DNA of 64,000 bases from an uncultured Paracoccaceae bacterium (GCA_934500835.1 CAKSTR010000014.1:40073-104072), one strand, 5' to 3'. Counted from the stretch's first letter, positions 47,758 through 57,040 are shown. The notes: generated by a model from the sequence alone, not told the origin. Numbers and translations are program-made.

Positions 47758-47767
47758 TGGAGTTCCT

Positions 47768-49012
47768 TCACGGGTTTGGGCGGAAGTTTCGGACGAAGCG
47801 GAGAAGAACCTGCGCGCCGACGGCGACGTCCTGCGCCGCGACGCTTTCGGCCGGATTGTGGCTGACACCGTTCCGGCACCGGACGAAGAGCATCCCGATG
47901 TCGGTCAACCGGCTCATCGCCATACCGTCATGGCCTGCCCCGCTGGGCATCAGGACGGCGCGGTGGCCGGTCTCGCGGACGGCGGCCTCGAACTGGCCGA
48001 CGAATGCCGGGGCGCAGGGGCAGGCAGGCAGATCGAGAAGGATCTGCTGCCGGACCTCGACGCCCCTGCGCCGACAGGCCGCGTCAATGCGCGAGACCAG
48101 CGCATCGTAGGCACTGTCCAGCAATGCGACGCTGGGCGCTCGCAGGTCGAGCGAGATCGTGACCTGCCCGCAGATGACATTCGCCAGCCCCGGCCTCGTC
48201 TCGACCGAACCCACGGTCCCTACCGTATCCGCCTGCGCGGCGGCCAACTCCTCGACGATCAGAACGGCCTCGGCCGCAGCGGCCATCGCATCGGTGCGCA
48301 GATGCATCGGGACGGTTCCCGCATGGTTCGCCTCGCTGCGGAAATGAATCCAGGCACGCCGCTGTGCGCTGATCCCCGTCACCACGCCGACCGGCAGGTT
48401 CTCGGCCTCGAGAACCGGACCCTGTTCGATATGCACCTCGACATATCCCAGGACGTCATCCTTCCGGTGCGCCGCCTCCGCCACCCTTCCCGCATCGAGG
48501 CCGAACGCTTCGAAAGCCTTCGCCATCGAGACGCCGTCCGCATCCGTGGCCTGCAGGAGGTCGTCGCCGAAATCCCCGATGATCGCACGGCTGCCGGCAA
48601 GGGTGGTGCGGAAGCGCGAGCCCTCCTCGTCGCCGAAAGCCACGACTTCGATCCCGAACGGAAGCCGCCTGCCCTCTCCGTTCAGGACGGCGACGCAATC
48701 CAGCGCGGTAAGGACACCCAGGGGACCGTCATATTTGCCGCCCTCGATCACGCTGTCCTGGTGCGAACCCATGACAAGATAGGGGCCGCCGCCGGTTTCG
48801 GCGTGATAGCGTCCGACAACATTGCCCGCCGCATCGAGGTGGGCCTCCATTCCGGCCTCTTCCATCCAGCTGATCAAGGCGTCGGCGGCGTACCGATGCT
48901 GCTGCGAAAGATAGAGCCGGGTCACGCCGGGACCGGGGTCGCTGAACCGCGACCAGTCCTCGCAGCGTGCGTAGATGCGCCTTCCGGCATCCGGCTCGTC
49001 AAGATAGCTCAT
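47768..49012 (-). CDS. allC: allantoate amidohydrolase AllC
   Basis: 414 residues, M20 peptidase-like. Metal ligands: MGSHQDSVIEGGKYDGPLGV, VVAFGDEEGSRF and VEVHIEQGPVLE; dimerisation domain with NHAGTVPMHLRTDA; the last His in SGAGHDGMAMSRL. It converts allantoate to (S)-ureidoglycine, CO2 and ammonia. Related carbamoyl-amino-acid hydrolases look similar, but the place between puuE and allE settles the call. Start 49012 with GAGG about eight bases upstream. Confidence 0.9.
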   Translation of the reverse strand: MSYLDEPDAGRRIYARCEDWSRFSDPGPGVTRLYLSQQHRYAADALISWMEEAGMEAHLDAAGNVVGRYHAETGGGPYLVMGSHQDSVIEGGKYDGPLGVLTALDCVAVLNGEGRRLPFGIEVVAFGDEEGSRFRTTLAGSRAIIGDFGDDLLQATDADGVSMAKAFEAFGLDAGRVAEAAHRKDDVLGYVEVHIEQGPVLEAENLPVGVVTGISAQRRAWIHFRSEANHAGTVPMHLRTDAMAAAAEAVLIVEELAAAQADTVGTVGSVETRPGLANVICGQVTISLDLRAPSVALLDSAYDALVSRIDAACRRRGVEVRQQILLDLPACPCAPAFVGQFEAAVRETGHRAVLMPSGAGHDGMAMSRLTDIGMLFVRCRNGVSHNPAESVAAQDVAVGAQVLLRFVRNFRPNP

Positions 49013-49054
49013 GCCCAAAACCTCTTCTCCCTTCAGGCCAGACCTGGTGCCAGT

Positions 49055-49954
49055 TCAGGCCGGGTGATGGGTGTGCCAATGGCGGGCGATCTCGTCGCGC
49101 CGGCAGATCCAGACGGCATCGTGGCTTTGCACATAGTCGAGGAAGCGCAGGAAGGCCGCCCACCGGCCCGGCCGGCCCGCGATGCGCAGATGCAGGCCGG
49201 TCGACATCATCCGCGGGATCCGGTCGCTTTCGCGATAGAGGACGTCGAACGTGTCCTTCAGATAGGTGAAATACTGCTCGCCGCTGTTGAAGCCGGCCGC
49301 GGCAACGAACCGCATGTCGTTGGCCTCGAGCGTGTAGGGAATGCGCAGATGGGTCTTGCCCTTGACCTCCACCCAATAGGGCAGATCGTCGGCATAGGTG
49401 TCGGCGTCGTAGAGGAATCCGCCCTCCTCGACCACCAGATCCAGCGTGTTGGGACTGTTGCGCCCGGTATACCAGCCGACCGGCCGGACCCCGGTTTCCT
49501 TTTCGATGGCCTCGATCGCCAGCCGCATATGCGCGCGTTCGGTTTCGATCCCCATGTATTGATGGTCGATCCACTTCCAGCCGTGGCTTGCGATCTCATG
49601 CCCCATGTCATGCATGATCTTGCCGTAGCCAGGGTTGTTCTGCAGGGCGAGCCCGTTGGCCAAGACGGTTGTCTTGATGTTCCGTTCCTGAAACTCGTTG
49701 AAGATGCGCCAGAATCCGACACGGGTGCCGTATTCGTAAAGGGATTCCATGTTCATGTTGCGAACGCCGGGCAAGGACGGTGCGCCGATGATGTCGGAGA
49801 TGAAGTTCTCCGACCCCACATCCCCGTGCAGGATGCAGTTCTCCGAGCCCTCTTCGTAGGCAACGATGATCTGCAAGGCCAGTTTCGCGCCGTTCGGCCA
49901 GTTCGCCTGGGGCGGGGTATTGCCGTAGCCGATCATGTCTCTGGGATAGGTCAT
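49055..49954 (-). CDS. puuE: allantoinase PuuE (polysaccharide deacetylase fold)
   Basis: 299 residues, cofactor-independent allantoinase. MTYPRDMIGYGNTPPQANWP is the standard N-terminus; LALQIIVAYEEGSENCILHGD, the His motif EIASHGWKWIDHQYM and the YTGRNSPNTLDLV motif follow. Hydrolyses S-allantoin to allantoate. Unlike DAL1/AllB it does not belong to the amidohydrolase superfamily. It follows the allantoin racemase on the same strand. Confidence 0.95.
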   Translation of the reverse strand: MTYPRDMIGYGNTPPQANWPNGAKLALQIIVAYEEGSENCILHGDVGSENFISDIIGAPSLPGVRNMNMESLYEYGTRVGFWRIFNEFQERNIKTTVLANGLALQNNPGYGKIMHDMGHEIASHGWKWIDHQYMGIETERAHMRLAIEAIEKETGVRPVGWYTGRNSPNTLDLVVEEGGFLYDADTYADDLPYWVEVKGKTHLRIPYTLEANDMRFVAAAGFNSGEQYFTYLKDTFDVLYRESDRIPRMMSTGLHLRIAGRPGRWAAFLRFLDYVQSHDAVWICRRDEIARHWHTHHPA

Positions 49955-49988
49955 CTGTGTTTCCTCATCGCTGGAGCTTTTCCGGGCG

Positions 49989-50729
49989 TCAGCCCTTGGT
50001 CACGGTCAGATGCGCGACCGTGCCGGAGTGTCTTTTGGGAAGCGGGTAATCCAGATCGCCGCGCTTGCTGGTGCCAAGGCCCATCCCGACGATGGTTTCG
50101 GCAAGTTTCACGCCGGCAGCCACGCCTTCCACCACCGGGATGCCGATGGTCTGCTGAATGCGGTCGGCCAGATCGGCCATGCCGGCACAGCCCAGAACGA
50201 TAGCGGCGGCCTCGTCTTCCTCCATCGCCCGCCGGCATTCGTCGATGATGCCGGCACAGGCCGCGGGGCCGGTGTCTTCCAGGGCGAGAACCTCGAGATC
50301 GGTCGCACGCACGCGGGCGCATTGATGCTCGAACCCGTGGATCTTCAGCAGATGCTCGGCGATGATCTTCGTCCGAGAGAGCGTCGTCACCACCGAAAAC
50401 CGGGTCGCAATCATGCTGGCGATGTGGAAGGACGCCTCGGCAATGCCGATCACCGGACCCTTCGCCAGTTCACGGGCGGCCAGGTAGCCGGGATCGCCGA
50501 AGCAGGCGATCACATAGGCATCGTGTCCGGCCGCCTCTCCCTTTGCGATCTCCTCCAGGATGCCGATGGTCGCCGAGGCCTCGTCGTAATGGCTTTCGAT
50601 CGAAACCGGACCGCTCGCGACGGTGGTGGAGATGACCGTGGTCCCCGGCGAGACGAACCGCTGCGCGGTCTCCAAATTGCGGCGGGCGAAAGCCTCGGTC
50701 GTGGTGGGGTTGATGATGTTGATCCTCAT
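49989..50729 (-). CDS. hpxA: allantoin racemase (Asp/Glu/hydantoin racemase family)
   Basis: 246 residues. MRINIINPTTTEAF at the start, the first catalytic Cys in VIACFGDPGYLAARE and the second in IVLGCAGMADLADRI. HpxA and related racemases interconvert R- and S-allantoin so that PuuE can use both. Hydantoin racemase is the alternative by sequence alone; the allantoin cluster makes HpxA more likely. Lies four bases after the last transporter gene. Confidence 0.87.
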   Translation of the reverse strand: MRINIINPTTTEAFARRNLETAQRFVSPGTTVISTTVASGPVSIESHYDEASATIGILEEIAKGEAAGHDAYVIACFGDPGYLAARELAKGPVIGIAEASFHIASMIATRFSVVTTLSRTKIIAEHLLKIHGFEHQCARVRATDLEVLALEDTGPAACAGIIDECRRAMEEDEAAAIVLGCAGMADLADRIQQTIGIPVVEGVAAGVKLAETIVGMGLGTSKRGDLDYPLPKRHSGTVAHLTVTKG

Positions 50730-50733
50730 GTCC

Positions 50734-51447
50734 TCACCCACCCAGATAGGCCTTGCGGACTTCGTCGTTGCTGGACAGATCGTCCGACCTGCCTTCAAGC
50801 GCGACATGCCCGTTCTCCAGCACATAGGCGTAGCTCGACAGCTTCAGCGCCATGCGCGAGTTCTGCTCGACCAGGATGATGCTGACACCGTCCTCGCGGT
50901 TGACCGTCGCAATGAACCGCGCGATGTCGCGCACGATGATGGGCGCGATACCCAATGAGGGTTCGTCCAGCAGAAGCAGGCGCGGCCGGTTCATCAGCGC
51001 ACGGCCGATCGCAACCATCTGCTGCTCGCCCCCCGACAGGCTGCCCGCGGATTGGCCGGAGCGTTCACGCAGCCTTGGGAACCTGTCCAGCACCGCCTCC
51101 AGGTCGCGGCGCACCCCTGCACGGTCGCGGTGGCGATAGGCCCCCATCAGCAGGTTGTCCCGCACCGTCATGAACGGAAAGATCCGCCGTCCTTCGGGCA
51201 CCATCGAGACCCCGCGCGCAACGATCTGGTCGGTGCCCTTGCCCGTGATCTCGTCACCGTCGAAGACCACCGTCCCCGCCTTGGGGCGCACAAGGCCGGT
51301 GATCGCCCGCAGCATCGAGGACTTGCCCGCGCCATTCGCCCCGACAAGCGAGACGATCTGGCCCTTCTCGGCATTGACGCTGATGCCGTTCACGGCATTG
51401 ACCTGCCCGTATTTCACGACCAGATCGGAAACTGAGAAATAGCTCAA
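50734..51447 (-). CDS. Liv-type ABC transporter ATPase, LivF-like
   Basis: 237 residues. Walker A LVGANGAGKSSMLRAI, signature LSGGEQQMVAIGRALM, Walker B LLLLDEPSLGIAP. The start is a TTG at 51447 that overlaps the upstream stop as TTGA, with GAGGAG about eight bases before it; there is no usable ATG upstream of the conserved YFSVSDLVVKYG. Works with the LivG-like ATPase. Confidence 0.93.
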   Translation of the reverse strand: MSYFSVSDLVVKYGQVNAVNGISVNAEKGQIVSLVGANGAGKSSMLRAITGLVRPKAGTVVFDGDEITGKGTDQIVARGVSMVPEGRRIFPFMTVRDNLLMGAYRHRDRAGVRRDLEAVLDRFPRLRERSGQSAGSLSGGEQQMVAIGRALMNRPRLLLLDEPSLGIAPIIVRDIARFIATVNREDGVSIILVEQNSRMALKLSSYAYVLENGHVALEGRSDDLSSNDEVRKAYLGG

Positions 51448-52214
51448 AGCCCCAACTCCTCATCTTCGGAGCCCAGATAGGCTTCGATGACCTTGTCGTT
51501 CCGCTTGATCTCGTCCGGCGTCCCCTCGGCGATCTTGCTGCCGAAGTTCACCACCACGATCCGGTCGCTGACCGACATGACTGCCGACATGTCATGCTCC
51601 ACCAGGATCGGGGTGATGCCGGCATCGCGGATCTTGCGGACCAGCTCCACGCCCGCCCGGGTCTCGTCGGTGTTGAGCCCGGCAAAGGGCTCGTCCAGCA
51701 GGATCAGCTTCGGCTTTGCCGCAAGCGCGATGGCGATCCCGAGATTGCGCAACATCCCCTGCGGCAGGCCCGCAGCCTTCTTGTCGGCGACGTGCGTCAT
51801 GCCCAGCAGATCGAGGACCGCGCTTGCGTTCTCCTCCGCTTCTTCATCGTCGCGTCGCGCCACGGGCGAGCGGAAGATCATGCCCAGGATCGTCGATCTG
51901 CACGCCTTCTGATGACCAAGGACCACCGCGTCGCGCACGGTCATGTCCTTGAAGATCGTGGCCTCCTGGAAGGTGCGGACGATCTTGTGCGCAACGACGT
52001 TATGGACCCCGATCCCGGTGATGTCCTGACCCAGGAATTCGATCTTGCCCGACGTCGGCTTCAGGAAGGACGAGATCAGTTTGAAACATGTGCTCTTGCC
52101 GGCGCCGTTGGGGCCGATGATCGACAGGATCTCTCCTTCCTTCAGGCTGAAGGAGAGATCGTTCACCGCGACGAGCCCGCCGAACTTCTTGGTCAGATGG
52201 GAGACGACGAGCAT
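51444..52214 (-). CDS. Liv-type ABC transporter ATPase, LivG-like
   Basis: 256 residues. Walker A IIGPNGAGKSTCFKLI, signature-type AAGLPQGMLRNLGIAIALA, Walker B LILLDEPFAGLNTDE. The Leu-Pro-Gln variant of the signature loop (LPQGM rather than LSGGQ) differs from LivF but resembles many LivG proteins. Start ATG 52214 overlaps the permease stop by one base; GTG 52217 is possible. Confidence 0.93.
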   Translation of the reverse strand: MLVVSHLTKKFGGLVAVNDLSFSLKEGEILSIIGPNGAGKSTCFKLISSFLKPTSGKIEFLGQDITGIGVHNVVAHKIVRTFQEATIFKDMTVRDAVVLGHQKACRSTILGMIFRSPVARRDDEEAEENASAVLDLLGMTHVADKKAAGLPQGMLRNLGIAIALAAKPKLILLDEPFAGLNTDETRAGVELVRKIRDAGITPILVEHDMSAVMSVSDRIVVVNFGSKIAEGTPDEIKRNDKVIEAYLGSEDEELGL

Positions 52215-53257
52215 CACTCTTCCCCCTCGTTGCCGGCAAGTTTCCGGACCACGCGCTTGGCCAGGCTGAGGATGCCGTTCGGCATGAAAAGGATGCAGGA
52301 GATCATGATCACCGCGTAGAGGACGGTCTGGTAGCGCTGGAACTCGCCCAGCAACTCGAAGGTCGCGGACAGGGCGATCACGCCCACCAGCGGACCCAGC
52401 ACAAATTCCAGCCCGCCGACGAAGCAGTAGATCATGAAATAGACGCTATCGATGACCTGGAAGGATTGCGGATAGACGTTGCGCTGCAGTGCGGTGAAGA
52501 AGGCTCCGCCCGCGCCGCCGTAAAAGCAGGCGATGGAGAAGGCGACGACCCGATACTTCGCGATATTGATGCCCAGGCTTGAGGCGAGGTCCTCGTTCTG
52601 CCGCAGCGAATGGAACACCGCGCCGACCCGGCTGGTGTCGATAAGCCAGAGCAGCACCAGGCCCGCAACCATGAGAACCCCGCCGCAGTAGTAGAACGCC
52701 ATCCGGTCGCCCAATTCGAACGCGGGCAGGATGGTCAGGCCGAACAGCGCAATCTCGCCCGGCAGGGGCAGGTCGACGATCCCGCGCGGGCCATTGGTAA
52801 GCGAGGGAAAGCTCAGCGCGGTCAGGCGCGCCGCCTCGGTCAAGCTGAGCGTGATCATCGCGAAGTAGACCCCCTTCAGGCGCAGCACCGGCCAGCCGAT
52901 CAGGAAGCCGACTGCCGCCGCAACCAGCCCCGACAGGGGCACGCAAAGCCAGAACGAGACCCCCAGCTGCGACATCAGGATGGCGGTGGTGTAGGATCCG
53001 AGCAGGGCGAAACCAGCCTGGGCAAGATTGATGCGGCCGATCACGAAGGTCAGCCAGACGCCCATGCTGATGAAGCTCATGCCCGCCATCGTAGTCAGCA
53101 CGCTGGTGAGATAGCCCTTGCCGGCGAGCAGGAAGGGAGCGATCCCGAAGTAGATCACGACGATCCCAGCGATGGTAATCGCAAAGCTTCTGTGCATCCT
53201 GCCGATGCGGAAGCGGGCTTGTACGGGGGCGCTATCGGTTTTGTTGAGCGTCGACAT
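52214..53257 (-). CDS. Liv-type ABC transporter permease, LivM-like
   Basis: 347 residues. About nine to ten helices, starting at SFAITIAGIVVIYFGIAPF. The LivM coupling region appears as FHSLRQNEDLASSLGINIAKYRVVAFSIA. It pairs with the LivH-like permease. Close spacing on both sides (coupled to livG; 4 bases from livH). Confidence 0.92.
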   Translation of the reverse strand: MSTLNKTDSAPVQARFRIGRMHRSFAITIAGIVVIYFGIAPFLLAGKGYLTSVLTTMAGMSFISMGVWLTFVIGRINLAQAGFALLGSYTTAILMSQLGVSFWLCVPLSGLVAAAVGFLIGWPVLRLKGVYFAMITLSLTEAARLTALSFPSLTNGPRGIVDLPLPGEIALFGLTILPAFELGDRMAFYYCGGVLMVAGLVLLWLIDTSRVGAVFHSLRQNEDLASSLGINIAKYRVVAFSIACFYGGAGGAFFTALQRNVYPQSFQVIDSVYFMIYCFVGGLEFVLGPLVGVIALSATFELLGEFQRYQTVLYAVIMISCILFMPNGILSLAKRVVRKLAGNEGEE

Positions 53258-53261
53258 GCCA

Positions 53262-54122
53262 TTAACCCCAGGGCTTGCCCATGATGCCGTTCGGGCGAAT
53301 GATCAGGAAAAGGATCACCAGTGCGAAGATGACGAGGAAGGTGACCGAGCCGGGCAGGAGCGCGAAGGCAATCGCCTCCATGAAGCCCAGCACGAAGCCG
53401 CCCAGGATCGCCCCCGACAGCACCCCTGCGCCACCGATCATGATCATGATGAACGCCTTCACCGAGATCGCCGTCCCGGCCCCGGTATGGATGGCGAAAA
53501 GCGCCATTAGCAGCCCGCCGGACAGCCCGGCCAGGCCCGCGCCGATTCCGAAGCCCAGTGCGGATATCCATTTCAGATTGACCCCCTGCAGGGCGGTCGC
53601 CTCACGATCCTGCGCCAGCGCCCGCAATGCCCGGCCAAGCCGGGTCTTGGCGATGAAGAGCATCAATGCGGCAATCAGCAGCGCGGCAATCGCCATGACG
53701 ATGATCCGCGAATAGGGCAGGTAGGCGTCGCCGATCTGCAGCACTCCCGACGTGATCGCCGGAATGCCGCGCTGTTTTTCGCCGAAGACCAGCAGTGCGA
53801 CGCTTTCCAGAAGCACCGCGGTGCCCATCGCCAGCAGCATGGTCACCTCGTCGCGCTTGACCTTCCGTATGACTGGGGCGAACAGGAAGAGTTCCATCAG
53901 AACGCCGATGGCCCCGACCAGGACGAAGGACAGGATCAGCCCTGTCCAGAACGGCAATCCGAAGACGGCCACCGCGTAATAGACGACGAAGCCGCCGATC
54001 ATGTAGAGTTGGCCGTGGGCGAAATTGACCACGTTCATGATGCTGAAGATGATCGTGATGCCCAATGCGATCAGCGCATACGTGGTGCCAACCACGAAGC
54101 CGTTGATGATTACCTGTTCCAT
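53262..54122 (-). CDS. Liv-type ABC transporter permease, LivH-like
   Basis: 286 residues, about eight helices. IINGFVVGTTYALIALGITI and NVVNFAHGQLYMIGGF are family motifs; the coupling loop reads RALAQDREATALQGVNLKWI. Start 54122 chosen from family. The binding-protein gene lies 115 bases upstream behind a hairpin. Given the adjacent allantoin genes, a ureide or related purine breakdown product is the likely cargo. Confidence 0.93.
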   Translation of the reverse strand: MEQVIINGFVVGTTYALIALGITIIFSIMNVVNFAHGQLYMIGGFVVYYAVAVFGLPFWTGLILSFVLVGAIGVLMELFLFAPVIRKVKRDEVTMLLAMGTAVLLESVALLVFGEKQRGIPAITSGVLQIGDAYLPYSRIIVMAIAALLIAALMLFIAKTRLGRALRALAQDREATALQGVNLKWISALGFGIGAGLAGLSGGLLMALFAIHTGAGTAISVKAFIMIMIGGAGVLSGAILGGFVLGFMEAIAFALLPGSVTFLVIFALVILFLIIRPNGIMGKPWG

Positions 54123-54195
54123 ACTCGTCGTCCCCTCGATGAGTTGCCCGCGCCGGCAGGCGACGTTCCCGCGTTCCCACAATGTGGCAGTGAAG

Positions 54196-54224
54196 ATGCC
54201 GGGCACTCCGAAGGTACCCGGCAT
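54196..54224 (-). terminator. hairpin between binding-protein and permease genes
   Basis: Eight-base arms ATGCCGGG / CCCGGCAT with a 13-base loop and no T-run, in the 116-base gap. Probably sets the ratio of binding protein to permease. Confidence 0.5.
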
Positions 54225-54238
54225 ACCGCCTGCATGGC

Positions 54239-55444
54239 TCAATCGGGCAGAGATCCGACGAAGAGCGTCTTGTATTCCCCGTCCTGGATTTCCTGGACGA
54301 CGATCGGCACGGAAACCTGGCGCGGCTGTCCGTAGTCGGTCTGGCCGACATAGCGCAGCTTGCCGCCATCCTTGAGGAACGGGTTCTCGCCCTCGAAGGT
54401 TTCCAGCGCGGCCTTGAACACCTCGGTGTCCTCAAGAGCCTCCGGGCCGGCAGCCTGAAGGGTCTGGATCAGGATCTCGGGACCGTAGACGAAGAGGCCG
54501 GCCACGTCGTTCCATTCGCCCCAGTCAGCAGTATATTCCGCGACATACTGCTCCATGAACTCGCTGCGGATCTCCGGCGTGCTTGCACCACCCGCCGCAA
54601 TGAAGCCGTTCGCGGCCGCTCCGGCGACCTCGTAGATCGCAGCGGGGTCCTGTCCGGTTTCCGTGCTCATCGTGCCGGTGAAGCCCAGTTCCCGCGCCGC
54701 CTTGATCAGCGGGGCGACGTCCGAGGGCGATACCCCTGAAAGTACGATATGATCGGGACTGGCCGAAAGGACCTTGGACAGCACCGGGAAGAAATCCGTG
54801 GTGCCGCTTTCATAGGTCTCGGCGCTGGAAACGATGTCCAGGCCAAGCGCCTCGGCGCCGATAATGCCCTGGTCGCGCTGGTTGATCGGGTCCGAGTTGT
54901 TCTCCGCAACAAAGGCGATGCTCTTGATGCCCTTGTTCTCCATCAGCCATTTGTAGATGACCGGGCCGACCTGGTAGGAGGCCACCATGCCGAGGATCGA
55001 CTGCGACGCCGGCTTCTCATAGAGCGAGCGCGAGAAGGCGTAGGGCATGTTGATCGTGCCGTTCGCCTCCATGACCGTTTTCGCGGACTCGGCGGTGGTG
55101 TCCGTGTTGGGGCCCTGGATATACTTGATCCCTTCCGAAATCAGCTTCTCGGCGCCGATCTGGGCCCCCTTGGGGTCTGCCCGGTCGTCGACACAGACCA
55201 CTTCGATATCATAGGTGGTGCCGCCGATATCCACACCGCCGCCCTCGTTCCACATCCGGACCCGGGTTTTGGAGGACTGGCACATGACACCGCCCCAGCC
55301 CGCGAACGGGCCGCTCATCACCCCCAGCGCGCCGATCTTCAGCACCGGGTTCTGCGCCATCGCAGCACCGGCAAGAAAGGTTGTGGCGGTCAGGCCCGCG
55401 ACAACGCCGGCCAGCATTCGTCTGTGTATTTGCAGATGAGACAT
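54239..55444 (-). CDS. Liv-type substrate-binding protein, probable ureide ligand
   Basis: 401 residues. Sec signal peptide RRMLAGVVAGLTATTFLAGAAMAQ, cleaved near residue 31. PBP type I: LKIGALGVMSGPFAGWGGVM, VCVDDRADPKGAQIGAEKLI, GPNTDTTAESAK. Not close to the UrtA urea-binding group in its N-terminal motifs. It is the first gene of a long operon with allantoin racemase, allantoinase and AllC/AllE, so allantoin or allantoate is my best guess. Divergent from the MocR regulator. Confidence 0.87.
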   Translation of the reverse strand: MSHLQIHRRMLAGVVAGLTATTFLAGAAMAQNPVLKIGALGVMSGPFAGWGGVMCQSSKTRVRMWNEGGGVDIGGTTYDIEVVCVDDRADPKGAQIGAEKLISEGIKYIQGPNTDTTAESAKTVMEANGTINMPYAFSRSLYEKPASQSILGMVASYQVGPVIYKWLMENKGIKSIAFVAENNSDPINQRDQGIIGAEALGLDIVSSAETYESGTTDFFPVLSKVLSASPDHIVLSGVSPSDVAPLIKAARELGFTGTMSTETGQDPAAIYEVAGAAANGFIAAGGASTPEIRSEFMEQYVAEYTADWGEWNDVAGLFVYGPEILIQTLQAAGPEALEDTEVFKAALETFEGENPFLKDGGKLRYVGQTDYGQPRQVSVPIVVQEIQDGEYKTLFVGSLPD

Positions 55445-55472
55445 TGTGTTGCTTTCCCTGTTGTTTGCTTCA

Positions 55473-55583
55473 ATTGACGGATTGATACCGTTCACTCTGC
55501 GGTGATTTGCAGCAATTTCCAAACAATGAAAGGATTGACTCCACACTTCATGGCGTCAATAAATTCTTTGAAGCGGTGTCAAT
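55473..55583. promoter_or_regulatory. GGYGTCAAT direct repeats before the MocR gene
   Basis: GGCGTCAAT (55552-55560) and GGTGTCAAT (55575-55583) are direct repeats 23 bases apart, about two helical turns. ATTGAC, the reverse complement of the core, occurs at 55473-55478 and 55534-55539. MocR proteins often bind repeated sites of this kind in the divergent promoter region. The last repeat touches the mocR ribosome binding site (GGAGG, 55585-55589). Confidence 0.5.
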
Positions 55584-55595
55584 TGGAGGTTCCAA

Positions 55596-57026
55596 ATGTC
55601 CTGGAAGCCAAAGATCGAGCAGTTTTCCGGGCCGAAGTATCTGGCGATCTGCGACGCCATCGAAGGCGACATCCGTTGCGGAATCCTGAAGCCTTCTCAA
55701 CGGCTTCCTCCGCACCGCGACCTCGCCTACGAGCTTGGCGTGACGACGGGGACGGTCGCCCGCGCCTATGCCGAGGCCACGAACCGGGGACTGGTCGTCG
55801 GCGAGGTCGGAAGAGGGACATTCGTCAACGACACCGACAACGACCGCAGCCGAACCTCTCAGCTGGTGGTCGACGAGTCGGGCAGGACCGAGTTCCTGGA
55901 CCTCGGGCTCAACCTTGCCGCCGCGGCGCGGACCGAGCGGGTTCTGCGCGACACCCTGAACGAGGTCGCAAGATCAAGCAGCGTGGAAACCCTGCTCAGC
56001 TATCAGCCGGCCAGCGGCCTGAAAAGCCACCGGGAGGCCGTGGTGACCTGGCTGCGGCGCTGGAAGCTGAGCACTCACCACGACAATGTCATGATCTGCA
56101 ACGGCGCCCAGAACGGGATTCTCCTCAGCATGATGGCGCTTTTGAAGCCCGGGGACAGGATGGCGGTCGAGATGCTGACCTATCCCGGCGTCAAGGCCGT
56201 CGCCCACCAGCTGGGCGTGAATCTCGTCGGGATCGCAATGGACGAGCATGGCCTCATTCCGGATTCGCTGCGCGAGACCTGCAGGCAGAAGAAACCCACC
56301 GTCCTGTACTGCATCCCGGTTCTCCATAACCCCACGACGGCGACGATGCCGCAGGAGCGCATCGAAGAAATCGCGCAGATCGCCGAAGAGTATAACCTCT
56401 GGATCATCGAGGACGATGTCTACGGCTTCCTGAGCGACCAGCGCCCCTCGCCGATCGCCGAAGTGCTGCCGGAACGGACAATCTATGTATCCAGTGCCTC
56501 GAAAAGCATGGCGCCGGGATTGCGCAGCGGATTTCTCGTTGTTCCCAAGCCGCTGCAATCGGTGTTCAACGCAGTGGCGACCATGTCGAGCTGGATGTCA
56601 TCGCCCCTGACGACTGAGGTTTTCGTTCGTTGGCTCAGGAGCGGATATGCCGACAGCCTGATCGACTGGCACCGACACGAGGCTTCTGAGCGCCAACGTA
56701 TCGCGCGGGAAACATTGGGCGATCTCGTGCAACACCGGCCAGACGCCTCATACCATTTGTGGCTGAACCTTCCCGAGCAATGGCGAATGGATACGTTCGC
56801 CCGAACGGCGCTTGACGCGGGTATACGTGTATTGACGGCCGACACCTTCTCCGTGCGCGGTGACTATTGCCCGCATGCCGTCAGGCTGTGCCTTGGCCCT
56901 GCCCACTCTGTTCCTCAGATCCGCACTGCGCTCGGATTGCTGGCTGATATTCTGAGAACCGCGCCTCGCCCCCGGATGGATCTGAGCATGTTTGCGGACA
57001 CCGCCCCCCAGCGGCCCGGGCCATAG
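55596..57026 (+). CDS. MocR/PdxR-type regulator (GntR HTH plus aminotransferase domain)
   Basis: 476 residues. N-terminal winged helix (about 10-80): GILKPSQRLPPHRDLAYELG and VTTGTVARAYAEATNRGLV. From about 110 on a fold-type I aminotransferase domain with the PLP lysine in SSASKSMAPGLRSGFLV, so it can bind PLP. MocR proteins sense PLP adducts with an amine effector. It diverges from the ureide operon and is the likely regulator of it; repeated GGYGTCAAT sites lie in between. It converges with the HisD-family gene, 14 bases apart. Confidence 0.88.
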   Translation: MSWKPKIEQFSGPKYLAICDAIEGDIRCGILKPSQRLPPHRDLAYELGVTTGTVARAYAEATNRGLVVGEVGRGTFVNDTDNDRSRTSQLVVDESGRTEFLDLGLNLAAAARTERVLRDTLNEVARSSSVETLLSYQPASGLKSHREAVVTWLRRWKLSTHHDNVMICNGAQNGILLSMMALLKPGDRMAVEMLTYPGVKAVAHQLGVNLVGIAMDEHGLIPDSLRETCRQKKPTVLYCIPVLHNPTTATMPQERIEEIAQIAEEYNLWIIEDDVYGFLSDQRPSPIAEVLPERTIYVSSASKSMAPGLRSGFLVVPKPLQSVFNAVATMSSWMSSPLTTEVFVRWLRSGYADSLIDWHRHEASERQRIARETLGDLVQHRPDASYHLWLNLPEQWRMDTFARTALDAGIRVLTADTFSVRGDYCPHAVRLCLGPAHSVPQIRTALGLLADILRTAPRPRMDLSMFADTAPQRPGP

Positions 57027-57040
57027 GTGGCCTGCCAAGG

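Noticed and set aside
47858..50203. 781-codon open frame on the plus strand
   Set aside because: Antisense to allC, puuE and the racemase gene.
50734..55444. urea transporter UrtABCDE
   Set aside because: Considered because urease is nearby. The binding protein does not look UrtA-like to me, and the transporter genes are joined directly to allantoin racemase, not urease. Not fully excluded.
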